Part shown: piece after piece, positions 42,190 to 52,529 of the stretch
How the letters are laid out: each line of letters opens with the position of its first letter
Position numbering within the stretch: position 1 is the stretch's first letter
Source of the DNA: Capra hircus
Lineage: Eukaryota; Chordata; Mammalia; Artiodactyla; Bovidae
Length of the DNA stretch: 64,000 nucleotides
Reading direction: 5' to 3'
Assembly (NCBI RefSeq): GCF_001704415.2
Contig: NC_030822.1
Span: 49,717,345 to 49,781,344, forward strand
Position numbers and translations under genes: made by a program
Notes under the pieces: model-generated
The model's input: only the letters and a program-made list of their open reading frames with translations
Database searches by the model: none
Told to the model about the DNA's origin: nothing

Positions 42190-42440
42190 CACACATCGCC
42201 TGAAGATAATATACATTTCCAATTAGTAGAGCACATTGTAGTCATGTTCTCTTTTACGGCCCTAACTATCTTCCTTTTGCTAAAAAGCGGGGCTGTCATT
42301 AATGAAATCCTGCAGTTCTGTTAATCCGAGATACAATGCTCCTTTTCTCTCTCAGACTCCCCCGAACATAAAAACTACAGTTACTTCAGCTCCCCTCTTC
42401 TGTTTAGATTCCTTGTCATTTGTCTTTCATTACATACCTG
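42190..42440. promoter_or_regulatory. Candidate conserved developmental enhancer, block 2
   Basis: A repeat-free block with CCAATTAG at 42219-42226, a second CATTAATG palindrome at 42297-42304 directly after CTGT (as a TGTCATTAATGA core), and a bicoid-type TAATCC at 42322-42327. CpGs persist (TACGGCCC, AAGCGGGG, TCCGAG). It pairs with block 1 and may be one regulatory unit. Conservation is not tested. Confidence 0.45.
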
Positions 42441-42444
42441 ATGT

Positions 42445-42803
42445 AGCACAGTAGCGGTCGAAGTTCCTGGACATAGAGGGAAAGGACGCAATTATGTTCC
42501 TTTCCCAATCCCCTGTTTGCAAAGGCAGCTGGCATTTTCTGTTTTTTTCTCCCCCCTTTCTAAACTGCATTGATTTTAATCTCTGGAAGTTGATGAATAT
42601 ATTTTAGGGTACTTTGGGGGCCCTGAACGTTTAGCTAGCTTGTTAGATTTGAAACTAGCTGGGAGTCTTGGAAGGACTCTGATAAATGAGATTTCAGCAT
42701 TTCTCTGCAGTTCCTCTTATGAATTAATTCATTGTATCCCACAGTGAGAAAAAGACAGGCCTTGGAGGTAGGTGGTGGAGCTGGCATTTGCCACCCTTTA
42801 CTG
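42445..42803. other. Unique sequence after the enhancer-like blocks
   Basis: No repeat recognised. It could belong to the same regulatory region. Confidence 0.35.
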
Positions 42804-42810
42804 ATACAGA

Positions 42811-43282
42811 GACATTACTTTGCCAACAAAGGTCCATCTAGTCAAAGCCATGGTTTTTCCAGTTGTCATGTATGGATGTGAGAGTTGGACTGTAAAGAAA
42901 GCTGAGTGCTGGAAAACTGATGCTTTTGAACTGTGGTGTTGGAGAAGACTTGAGAGTCCCTTGGATAGCAAGGAGATCCAACCAGTCTATCCTAAAGGAA
43001 ATCAGTCCTGAATTTTCATTGGAAGGACTGATGCTGAAGCTGAGAGTCCAATACTTTGGCCACCTGATGGGAAGAACTGCCTCATTCGAAAAGACCCTGA
43101 TGCTGTGCATGATTGAAGGTGGGAGGAGAAGGGAACAACAGAGGATGAGATGGTTGGGTGGCATCACCGACTCAATGGATGTGAGTTTGAGTAAGCTCCG
43201 GGAGTTGGTGATGGCCAGGGAAGCCTGGCATATAGCAGTCCATGGGTTTGCACAGACACGACTGAGGGACTGAACTGAACCA
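42811..43282 (+). mobile_element. BovB 3' end with target duplication
   Basis: From GACATTACTTTGCCAACAAA to GACTGAACTGAAC, it covers the last part of the RT C-terminal region. A 7-bp repeat (atacaga) lies at 42804-42810 and 43283-43289. Two plus frames (42820-43011, 42920-43273) show WCWRRL and RMRWLGGITD but are frameshifted relative to each other. Confidence 0.9.
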
Positions 43283-43289
43283 ATACAGA

Positions 43290-44570
43290 TATTAACTTTT
43301 AAGACAAAACAGACACTGGACCAATAACTTTCTTCCTCCTACCACCAAATATCCACCTCATGAAATGACAAATGGAGTAAAGTTCTGTATTTGTGGGAGG
43401 TCTGAGGACACTGTCAGTGCTGCAGTTCTGAAGGATCTTAGGGTATCAGGCGAAGGAACAGCACAGTCACTGTGCAGGGCTCGCTGTGGACATGAGGCAG
43501 AGCATAATCCCCATTCTCCACCCCTCTGGCATCTGACACAGCTGGAGTCACTCTGAGGGTCAGAGGAATAGAGGCAACCTCCCCTCCCACTTCCATCACA
43601 ATTGGGCCTAATTGGCCCCCCTTGGTCAGCAGAGACACTATAGAATGAATGGTCAGTGTTCTGCTCTTTGCTCTGACCCAGTAAGAGGGCTTCTGTACAG
43701 GCCAAAGGTGAGGGTCTTGAAAAAGACTGCTTAGGTGACTGCTGGAGACACGCACTACTGGTTTCTGCATACCTGTTGCCATTTTGTTCGAGTTGCTCAC
43801 CCTTGCTCATCTCATACTCCCTTTTGAAACCCCATCTCTTTGCCATGTGGGTTATCACTCAAAATAACTACTGTAAAAATTGAATGTGAGTTTCATTCTC
43901 CAAAGGCAATAAGAGTGTGTGGTCACTGAGTACAGAAAAAGCTTCACACTGGCCATTTACATCTGTCCCGGTTTGTCCCCACAGTGGTTCTGTAGTGAGA
44001 GCCAGTGTCATTGACCAGGGATCCCCCCACCGCCTGACAACCCACATTCATTAGCCATGAGGGGCCTCACTGCATATGGCTCTCTTATTTCCCATCTGCA
44101 GGGCAATCCCATGACACAGCCAGCCTCCTGAAGGTCCCAGATGCAAAGCTCAATGATTTCCTGCTCTGAGTACTTCCGTGGTCACTTGCTTCTTTCCTTT
44201 ACACAATAATCTCTTTCTGAACATAAGTTTTATTTATGGAATTAAGGACCGTCAGATAATTTGGGTCCCTTCTGGTTCACTAGTGCACAAAACAGAACCC
44301 CGGTCCCTGGAAGAGATAGTGCAGACACTTTGTCAGTCGAGCCACAGGATTTGCAATACCTTGGGAGCCCAGCAAGCAACATGCACCTTGAAGGCTAGGA
44401 GGAACCAGGTCTGGATGTCCTGTCTGGGCAGGAAACGTGAAAGGAGAACCGATTTGGTAGCAGAGGCAGACTCCGTGGAACGCAGCCAGACTACCCAAGA
44501 CACTATGGTCAAAGAGCCTGGTTTTGGAAATTCTTAGCATCAGAGATACAGCCTAGTGAGCGTTTAGGAG
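43290..44570. other. Unassigned block with long minus-strand frame
   Basis: The frame at 43358-43858 (minus, 166 codons) is the longest not explained by a LINE. A second minus frame of 120 codons overlaps it. No domain, signal peptide or splice-site pair was recognised. A plus frame of 119 codons at 44178-44537 is similarly unsupported. An old endogenous-retrovirus internal region or unannotated unique DNA are both possible. Confidence 0.35.
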
Positions 44571-44574
44571 GAGG

Positions 44575-45030
44575 ACAGGGTGGAGGGTGAGGTTATGAGA
44601 TCTACCCATTCCCCACAAAAGTTTGGCAGACCGAAGCTGTCCCAGAGAGAAGAACACTGTGATGAATAAAGCAACAGTGGAGGCCCGCCATCCACTGGGT
44701 TCTGGGGGACAAGACCTAGTCTTTAAGGAAAATCAAACTACTAGAATAGATGCGTGGAGAGACTAAGAAGCATACTAAAGGCAGTAGCCCTAGCCTGAGA
44801 AACAGGCCTCATTGGCTTCTTCATCTTAGAAAAGGCATCCTACTAGTTCTACCACATACAGTGGGATTAAATTGTGAGAATTAAATGCTCTGAGATGACA
44901 TCCACATCTGTGTGTGTGTGTGTGCGCGTGCATGTTAGAGTACACCTGCACAGTGAAAGCCACAATGTTATTTGACACCATCAAAATACTCAGGGCTCAT
45001 CCCAGGTGTATCATTTAGTTTTTAAAGCAA
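44575..45030. other. Unassigned sequence with short (TG)n
   Basis: An interrupted (TG)n with GCGCG lies at about 44908-44930. Otherwise nothing recognised. Confidence 0.5.
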
Positions 45031-45034
45031 AAGA

Positions 45035-45285
45035 ATGAAACATTTATTAAGTCATTCACATAGGATGCTAGATTCTTCCATGTGTTATTTACTGAATTTA
45101 TTCCCACAACACCCATGCAGTCATCACAGCAACCCTGCAAAGGGTGTATGTTAATCTCTCCTTTCAAAGTTAAGGAAATGGAAGATTGGGGAGACCGAGT
45201 GACTTTTTCCAGGAAAGACACCCAATCATGGTAAAACTATTGAAACTCCAAGTTGTAGGATCTAACTCCGAATGACTCACTCTTA
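45035..45285 (-). mobile_element. MIR SINE, antisense, decayed
   Basis: AAACATTTATTAAGTCATTC, ACAGCAACCCTGCAAAGGGT and AAGTTAAGGAAATGGAAGAT follow antisense MIR. Confidence 0.6.
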
Positions 45286-45424
45286 AAAATACTAGGAGGA
45301 TTTGAATCATCTATTTTCAACAGTGGCTTTTAGTAAAAGTGAGCCTCAAAGCATTCAGAACATAAATATGATGGAAAGAACTATCAATAATGCAATATCA
45401 CAGTACACTCCAGATAAGAATTAT

Positions 45425-45670
45425 TTTATTTGGAGAATAATAACTACTACCTAACATCTCTTGAATAGATGTCTTAAGTGCCAGGCAGTGTTCCATATAT
45501 GTAATTGCAGGTATTAATACATTTAATCCTCACACCAACCCTGTGAAATATGCTCTATTATCATCCCCATTTTAAAGATGAGGAAACCTAGGCACAGACA
45601 TATCAAAGTAAAGCCAACCTAATCTGGACTTCAAATTCCACACTCCTAGTCACCATGCTCTCCTGCCCTA
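45425..45670 (-). mobile_element. MIR SINE, antisense
   Basis: GTGCCAGGCAGTGTTCCATA, TTTAATCCTCACACCAACCC and AAAGATGAGGAAACCTAGGC are very clear antisense MIR signatures. Confidence 0.85.
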
Positions 45671-45674
45671 GGGG

Positions 45675-46185
45675 AGAATGTAGCATAATTCCTTGTCATT
45701 ATTCCAGCTCATTAAAGAGTTCTTGAGAAAGGCACATTGGCGCCCTGAAGCTATGGTTTGAGTCAAAAGAGATTTTCAGTGCAAAAGTTACAAACTTAAT
45801 TATAAAGCTCCCTTTTATGAGGTTTAGGCCACTAATAGACTTTTTCCTCCTGTTAGAATTTCCCCTGAATTAGGGCAGATCTGGTTCTACAAGTTTGGGG
45901 GAAGTAGTTGGGGGGAAATAAAGACAGGAGAGAGAAGGTAAAAGTCAACACTTGTATCAAAAACCTACTGTGGAACTTCATGCTGTTGGAGCCCTGGTAA
46001 AAGGGTGACTCATTCTCACCGTGGGAAGTCCTGGTGAGGAAGTGAAAGCAAGTGCTGCTTGACAACTGGCCTTTTAGGAATGGGAGGGATTACCATAGGG
46101 AGAGAGCAGCGTGAACTCTGTCCCAGGCTGAGCGCCATACAGGAGCACAAGCAGAGAAATTATGAGCTCCTAAAAGACAGGCTAT
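45675..46185. other. No recognisable feature
   Basis: Nothing recognised. Confidence 0.45.
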
Positions 46186-46189
46186 CCAG

Positions 46190-46300
46190 AGGGCTTGTCT
46201 CTGTGTCCCTCATTGTGCCGCCTCTAGTGCCTGGCTCTGCCCGGATCACAGTAGACACACAATAAATGCTGAGTGAACTGGATGGCGCGTGTTTTCATGC
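46190..46300 (+). mobile_element. L2 3' end
   Basis: GGCTTGTCTCTGTGTCCCTC, TAGTGCCTGGCTCTGCCC and CACACAATAAATGCTGAGTG match the L2 terminus. Confidence 0.65.
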
Positions 46301-46665
46301 GTGTGTGAATGAATGAAATCACAGTGCAGGCCACGTCCAAGTCATAGCAAGTCATTCCATATGGCTGAAGTTGGTCTCCCAGAGCATTTTTATGGATCCC
46401 CGAAAGGAGTTTCAACAATGAGCAGATACGGTTGCTAGGGGCCTGGGTCGCCCGTCTCTCGCCATGCCACAGCATCATCACGACGTGTGAGAGATTTGTT
46501 TGGAGTGGGGGAAGCATATTTTTGTTTGCATTTGCTTAGCACGTTGCTGTTGCACATTTTGCTATGAGATGTAAAGTCATCTGCATGCGCCGGTTGTGCA
46601 GTGAGAGAAGAGTCAAAACAAGCTTCAGGCGGGGCGTCAGCCACATGGCCCAGGCAGATTGTCAT
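46270..46665. promoter_or_regulatory. Candidate conserved non-coding element
   Basis: A repeat-poor block, apart from its first ~30 bp, that keeps CpGs (GGGTCGCCCGTCTCTCGCC, CACGACGTGTG, GCATGCGCCGG, GGCGGGGCGTC). It holds forkhead/POU-like TTTGTTTGCATTTGC near 46522. CpG retention away from genes suggests constraint or low methylation, but this is inference. Confidence 0.35.
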
Positions 46666-46669
46666 CCTC

Positions 46670-47145
46670 TTTGCCCGTGGTTGCTGCCACCTTCTCTCCC
46701 TGTTTTTCTGACTCTCTCTCTCGTTCCTGAATCCCCACACCTGCGTATACAGCACACCTTAAGTTCCAAGGGTCTACTTTCTAACTGGCTTAATTATATG
46801 TCAGCATCTATACAGACTGAAGATCCAAATCCACCAGGATGGTAGTGCCTCCAGCATTCATCCTTATGGATGAACAACTTTTCATAAGTCTTGACAGCAA
46901 GTAAGTACGGGTGAAGAACCCTCGGGAAACCATCCTACCTTGCATCATGCCATCTCCTAAAAAATAAATTTAGCAGTGTGCACAAGCCAAAGCATCATAT
47001 TTTATCTCTTTTTATCATCTAGGAACACTCCCTTCTCTCAGTTCCATCTCTACCCTGAGTTACAAATGGGACAATCACATCCAGGGTCAACATCAAGATC
47101 ATCCATGTCCTGAAGAACACAGGCTCATGTTACTGATAGAGATAA
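46670..47145. other. No recognisable feature
   Basis: Nothing recognised. Confidence 0.45.
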
Positions 47146-47149
47146 CTGT

Positions 47150-47310
47150 GATACAAAGGGAATGAGTTATTAATTTGGAGTTAAGCAGACTTCATTTTGA
47201 GTATCCAGTTTGTGAAATTTGGGGTCAATCCAATTAAGTTTTTCCAAACTTATAGGTAATAGAAGAATGATAATAACATCACAGGGTTGAAGTAAAGACC
47301 ATTCATACTC
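47150..47310 (+). mobile_element. MIR remnant
   Basis: TTTGGAGTTAAGCAGACTTC, TTAAGTTTTTCCAAACTTAT and AATAACATCACAGGGTTGAA follow sense MIR. Confidence 0.6.
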
Positions 47311-47311
47311 A

Positions 47312-47452
47312 TTCATTTATTCAAATAAGCTTTTGTTAGTGCTCATTCTGTGCCAGATGTGACACCAAGCTTGAGATGGAGCAGATGGCAAAGCTGACTT
47401 AGTTCCTGTCCTTAAAGCCTACAGGAAAAACAGATCATCACAGGTGTGATGA
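47312..47452 (-). mobile_element. L2 3' fragment, antisense
   Basis: TCATTTATTCAAATAAGCTT, CTCATTCTGTGCCAGATGTG and TTAGTTCCTGTCCTTAAAGC follow the antisense L2 end. Confidence 0.65.
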
Positions 47453-47454
47453 TG

Positions 47455-48478
47455 GCTAGGAAAGAGAAGTACAGGTGCTTGGAGGGGTACATTAGCCAAG
47501 AGGGAAAAGAACATGAGAAGGTTCTGTGCCACCCAAAGCATGATGCATTCATGGAAATGAGAAAAAAAAAAAAACCACCATGGATGGATGAAGGATCATT
47601 GATAATGCATGTGAGGGAGCTCAGTAAACAGAAAGGTACTCCATGGATATGAAGGGATTTCATGCTAATAGAGACTGTATCTTTTGGAAAAAATCATCTC
47701 CAATGAAGTTCCTAGTAGATTGACAAAGGAGATGTTTAGAGACAAGAAGCAGTGCTTCCAGTTCTCAAGTCTCATCTTGTAGACAAACATCTACAGAATG
47801 TAGGTCCACAGCAGAATGTAGGACAGGAGCACCCGGCCACATGTGCTTCTCTCCTGCCACACTGAGGTCCTGCCATCCAGCACTCATACTTGTCCATTCA
47901 TTTTGCCTTTGTTTTAAAACACCAAACCTGATGAGAATAGATTTGCTCACATACTGTGTACAAGGACACATCAAAAGTCACACAGAAGTAAGTGGTTCAG
48001 AAGTTCCCCCTTGGTCCAGGACACTCACAGCCTTTGGAAGATGCTCACTGTAGGCTTTGACCATTCACGACTGGTTAATCATCTGCATGTTAAGAAGTTA
48101 CTTTCTGCTTCCAGAGAATCAGAGATCTTAGAAAAGATCAAGGGTCTTCTAGGACCCCTCCTGCCCAGTTCAGGTGTCTCTTCTGCAACAGCCCTAACAG
48201 GTAGTCCTTAAGTCTCTGCATGGACACTTCCAGTGACTGGAGCACTAAGTGCCGTGCAAACCACCCGCTTCATGGTTGAGCCAGTTCATACTGGCTGCTC
48301 CGTGCATTGGTCTTAGCTCTTCCTCTGCTAACCCAGAGATAACTCTGTTCCTTCATGCAGCGTGGGTTTATTGAGTGTGTTCCTGGCTCCCTATTATGTG
48401 GCACGATTCCATACAAAGACATGTAGAACAAGGTTTCCTCCTCAAAAGGTCTACCATCTAGTAGACTTGGTCCACTCG
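47455..48478. other. No recognisable feature
   Basis: Contains an A-run at 47562-47573. No exon or repeat recognised. Confidence 0.4.
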
Positions 48479-48481
48479 CTG

Positions 48482-49494
48482 TGTTACGTTGCCTGGACTG
48501 CCACAGTAAAGTACCACCATTGGGAGGCTTAAACAACAGAAACCTAATTTCTCACAGTTCTTGGAACTAGAAGTCTGAAATGAAGATGGAGCAGGGTTGC
48601 TTCTCCTGAGGTTTCTTCCATTGGCTTGGATATATCGTCTTCCTTTTCTGTGTCTTCGTCTGGTCTTCCTTCTCTTCATGGAGCTCTGTGTCCTTATCTC
48701 CTATTCTTATGAGGACACCAGTCTGGTTGGATTAGGGAGCACCCTAATGACCTTATTGTAACGTAACTACTACTTTACAGACCCTATCTGCAAATAGGTT
48801 CATCTGTACCATTTTTCTAGATTCCACATATATATGTCCATGTACAATGTTTGCTGTTCTCTTTCTGACTTACTCCACTCTGTAGAACAGACTCTGGTCT
48901 CACCCACAATCTCTGCAGATGACTCAGTTTGATCTTTTTTATGGCTAAGTAGCATTCCAATGTGTATTCCAAGATGTGTACCACATTCTTCTTTATCCAT
49001 TCATCTGTCAATGAACATTCAGGTTGCTTGCACGTCCTGGCTATTGTAAATAGTGCTGCAGTGAACATTGGGGCGCATGTGTCTATTTAAATTATGGTAT
49101 TCTCAGGGTATATGTCAGTAGTAGGATGCAAACATAGAGAACGGATGAGTGGACATGTGAGGCAGGTGGGGTGGGATGAATTGGGAGATTGGGATTGATA
49201 CACCACCATGTGTAAAATAGATAGCTAGTGGGAACATGCTGTATAGTACAGGCAGCTCAGCTCAGTGCTCTGTGATGACTTAGATGGGTGGGATGGAGAG
49301 GTTCAAGGAGAGGATATATGTATACATGTAGCTGATTCATATTGTTGTACAGCAGAAACCAACCCAACATTGTAAAGCAACTATACCCCAATAAAAAAAG
49401 ACCCTATCTGCAAAAACAATCCCATTCTGAGGTTATGGGAGTTAGATATTCATGTGAATTTGGGAAAGAACACACAATTCGACCCATAACACTC
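48482..49494 (-). mobile_element. MLT1 LTR (ERVL-MaLR), split by L1
   Basis: Antisense MLT1: AGGCTTAAACAACAGAAACC, TTTCTCACAGTTCTTGGAAC, TATGAGGACACCAGTCTGG, GACCCTATCTGCAAA, and after the L1 insertion GACCCATAACA at the end. An old solo LTR, used here as the landing site of a younger L1. Confidence 0.82.
48795..49398 (+). mobile_element. L1 with 5' inversion and 16-bp target duplication
   Basis: 48795-49127 is antisense L1 (ACCATTTTTCTAGATTCCAC, GTGCTGCAGTGAACATTGGG). 49128-49398 is sense L1 3' UTR and tail (AACATAGAGAACGGATGAGT, GTAAAGCAACTATACCCCAA). The two parts are neighbours in L1, with only about 20 bp lost. The direct repeat agaccctatctgcaaa lies at 48779-48794 and 49399-49414, and its last 7 bases also match L1, giving microhomology for second-strand priming. 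Confidence 0.93.
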
Positions 49495-49539
49495 CCCTTT
49501 GCTCATGCAACTCTAGATACATGTCATATACTGTGCTCA

Positions 49540-49672
49540 GTACAAGAATACTGGAGTGGGTTACCATTTCCTACTCCAGGAGATCTTCCCTACCCAGAAA
49601 TTGAACCTGCAACTCCTGTATTTCCTGCACTGGCAGGTGGATTCTTTACCACTGAGCCACCTGGAAGCCATA
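49540..49672 (-). mobile_element. Bov-tA fragment, antisense
   Basis: GTACAAGAATACTGGAGTGG to GAGCCACCTGGAAGCC. The 3' part of the SINE is missing. Confidence 0.85.
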
Positions 49673-49679
49673 TCCTTTA

Positions 49680-50195
49680 GCTAAGCTGCTGCTTCTTGAG
49701 GGTTGATATTCTCAGTTTCTTTGACTTTGATTTTTTATTGCACTATATGGTCACCAAACCTATCGCTGTGTTTGTTACTTTCCCATAGAGACACTTTCAT
49801 TTATTATTGTATCCACTAAAATGTCAGGTCCAAAAGGACACAGACCACCTGGATTGTTGTCTCCCTACACCTGGTGAAACTAACTATCAGCATAGTATTT
49901 GATGAGTTATATGTTTTGGTAACTGTCTTATACAATAACTCTTAGTGACTTTGAAAACAACCAAAATTCTTGGACATTGTAAACTATTGTTTGTTATATA
50001 AACTTTTGTTTTTAGCAATTGTTTGTTTGAGGCAAAGTGTGAAATTTTGTGTTTATGAATAAAGATAAGAAAGTGAATAGTCTGAAGGCAGACAACTAGA
50101 AATAATACGTCCAGCTTGCCAGCCTTCTATTAATCAAATCCTTTGAAGACATGGTTTAATCAGGCAAGAGCCTAGCTCATTACATTGTCAGTGTA
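49680..50195. other. Unassigned; possible L2 piece
   Basis: 49795-49910 (CACTAAAATGTCAGGTCCAA...) is weakly L2-like in sense. The remainder is AT-rich and unassigned. Confidence 0.35.
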
Positions 50196-50198
50196 TGT

Positions 50199-50682
50199 GT
50201 GTGCTCAGTCACTCCAGAGAATGCGATGGCACCCCACTCCAGTACTCTTGCCTGGAGAATCCCAAGGACGGAGGAGTCTGGGAGGCTGCAGTCCACGCGG
50301 TCATGAAGAGTCGGACACGACTGAGCAACTTCACTTTCACTTTTCACTTTCATGCATTGGAAGAGGAAATGGCAACCCACTCCAGTGTTCTTGCCTGGAG
50401 AATCCCAGGGATGGGGAAGCCTGGTGGGCTGCCGTCTATGGGGTCGCATAGAGTTGGACATGACTGAAGCGACTTAGCAGCAGCAGCAGCAGCTCAGTCA
50501 CTCAGTTGTGTCCGACTCTTTGCAACCCACGACTGTAGCCTGCTAGGCTTCTCTGTCCATAGACTTTTCCAGGCAAGAATACTAGAGTAGATTGCCATTT
50601 CCTGCTCAGGGAATCTTCCCAACCCAGGGACTGAACCCATGTCTCCTGTGTCTCCTGCATTGGCAGGCAGATTGGGCCCAGG
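50199..50682 (-). mobile_element. Bov-tA split by Bov-A2
   Basis: Antisense Bov-tA starts at 50199 (GTGTGCTCAGTCACTC), is interrupted at 50215, and resumes at 50492 through GTGTCCGACTCTTTGCAACC to ATTGGCAGGCAGAT at 50672. The tRNA-like head is incomplete at the right end. Confidence 0.9.
50215..50491 (+). mobile_element. Bov-A2 SINE inside Bov-tA
   Basis: Full-length Bov-A2 with both monomers, the TTTCACTTTTCACTTTC linker and an (AGC)n tail. The 12-bp duplication gctcagtcactc at 50203-50214 and 50492-50503 proves insertion into the Bov-tA. Confidence 0.95.
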
Positions 50683-50957
50683 TTACTCCATGTTTCCTTG
50701 GAACCAATTGTCAAGTATCTTAACATTCAAATTCATATCTCTGTGGCAATATTTCCCAAAAATGTGTGTCAAGGAATACCTGATCCTTTGGAATTTTCCA
50801 GTTAAGAGTAATCAAAAAAATAGTTCAAAGCAGTATGACTATCCCTTCTTGAAAATGACTAAGCTAAATTGTCACATAAAAAGCTATTAGGTATTCTAGG
50901 GTAAAGAAACATGTTTAACTTTTTATAACACAGTGCCTCATAAACTTATTTGACATG

Positions 50958-51165
50958 GAGCATTTGGTAGCTGAGTGGTAAAGAATCTGCCTGCAGTGCA
51001 AGAGACAATGGGTTCGATTCCTGGGTTGGGAAGATCCCTGGAGAAGGAAGTGGCAACCCACTCCAGTATTCTTGCCTGGGAAATCTCATGGACAGAGGAG
51101 CCTGGCAGGCTACAGTCAATGGGGTTGCAAAGAGTCAGACACAACTTAGCCACCAAAAAACATCC
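50958..51165 (+). mobile_element. Bov-tA SINE
   Basis: GAGCATTTGGTAGCTGAGTG to GTCAGACACAACTTAGCCAC. Sense and complete except for a diverged first few bases. Confidence 0.9.
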
Positions 51166-51192
51166 ACAGAGCTAGTTTCTGTGCAATGTACT

Positions 51193-51414
51193 GTTTGTTT
51201 GTTTTCAAATGTTTTATTTATTTATATGGCTGCATCAGGCCTTAGTTGCAGCACATAGGATATTCAGTCTTTGTTGTGGCATGCAAGGTCTTTAATTGTG
51301 GAATGCAAATTGTTAGTTGTGGCATATGGGATCTAGTTCTTTGAGCAAGGATCGAACCCAGGTCCCCTCCACTGGGAGTGTGGAGTTCCAGCCACTGGAC
51401 CATCAGGGAAGTCC
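51193..51414 (-). mobile_element. CHR-2-like SINE with 14-bp target duplication
   Basis: TTTATTTATTTATATGGCTGC, TTGTTGTGGCATGCAAGGTC and AAGGATCGAACCCAGGTCCC to CCATCAGGGAAGTCC. The repeat ctgtgcaatgtact at 51179-51192 and 51415-51428 is perfect. The T-rich start also includes (TTTG)n at 51193-51205. Confidence 0.93.
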
Positions 51415-51520
51415 CTGTGCAATGTACTTTGGGAAACACTAGTCTCTAAGCTGAGCTAAGTTTTACCAATAGAGTTTTTTTTCTTTTTTTCATTGATTTC
51501 TCTTAGCCTCCTTATAGCCA

Positions 51521-51691
51521 TGGGGCTCCCCTGGTGGCTCAGATGATAAAGCATCTGCCTGCAATGTGGGAGACCTGGGTTAGATCCCTGGGTCGGGAAG
51601 ATCCCCTGGAGAAGAAATGGCAACCCACTCCAGTACACTTACCTGGAAAATTCCATGGATGGAGGAGCCTGGTAGGCTACGATCCATGGGG
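51521..51691 (+). mobile_element. 3'-truncated Bov-tA with 12-bp target duplication
   Basis: Starts TGGGGCTCCCCTGGTGGCTC and stops at GATCCATGGGG, without the GTCGCAAAGAGTCGGACACG end. The perfect repeat tccttatagcca at 51509-51520 and 51692-51703 shows that the element entered the genome in this shortened form. Confidence 0.93.
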
Positions 51692-51704
51692 TCCTTATAG
51701 CCAA

Positions 51705-52525
51705 GCAAATGCCAAAACATTCCTTCAACAGTCCTCCCTCTGTCCTCTGGGCCTATCTTTTTTAATTTTTTCTTTTCTTTTCCCTTTTTCCTCTGTTTTG
51801 CACATATATAGCACTTCCACTAGTTTCTTTAGAAACACGCAAGCGGCAGATCATTACAGGCTAACGGAACTCATCATCGGGCTGCGTACTCCATGTGGGG
51901 TCTTGAGCAATGCGAGGCAAGAGGTTGTGATTAAAGTTTAGAGGATGATCAGATAGCTGCAGGCAACTAGAGTTGGCATTCAGTCATAATAGAAGGCATG
52001 GCCAAATTGCTAGAGCTGGAGGTCAATGAGGAAGGAAGGAAGAGAGAAAATTCCAGGAAATTTTTACTCTGCACTGGACACTGTACTATGTTCTGGCCAT
52101 TACAAACAAAGAATCCATATTTCCATAGAGTTCATTGGCCAGTGGGAGAGATAAATAGGTAAACAAGTATAAGTCAGGGTCATATAAATACAATATAAAC
52201 GTGGGTTTAAGATGTTATTGGAGCAAAGGAGAAAAAATATGAACTCTGTCCAGAGAGTCTCACTCTTGCCTCCACTTTCAGCCTTAAATATAAAAGGACA
52301 TTGACAGTGTCAGTGATTGAGACTCCATCAAAAAGGGTAAGGGACTCATGTAATTGGATATCTCCAGTGCACTCAGCATCCCACCTGAAAACTTTGTGTC
52401 TGAGTCAGGGAGAGTCAGGAAGCAGAGGGTCAAGGAACCAGCAAAGATAATGTCATAAAGCCCCTAAAAACAAAGACTTCCTGGTTTGATGACTCTGAAT
52501 AGTAATTCTGCTTAATTAACTGCCA
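51705..52525. other. Unassigned sequence with a weak L2 piece
   Basis: 52050-52200 (CTGCACTGGACACTGTACTA, TTCATTGGCCAGTGGGAGAG) resembles the antisense L2 end. Otherwise nothing recognised. Confidence 0.4.
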
Positions 52526-52529
52526 GTTT

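Noticed and set aside
49342..49680. 112-codon plus frame
   Set aside because: Joins L1 tail, MLT1 end and antisense Bov-tA in one chance frame.
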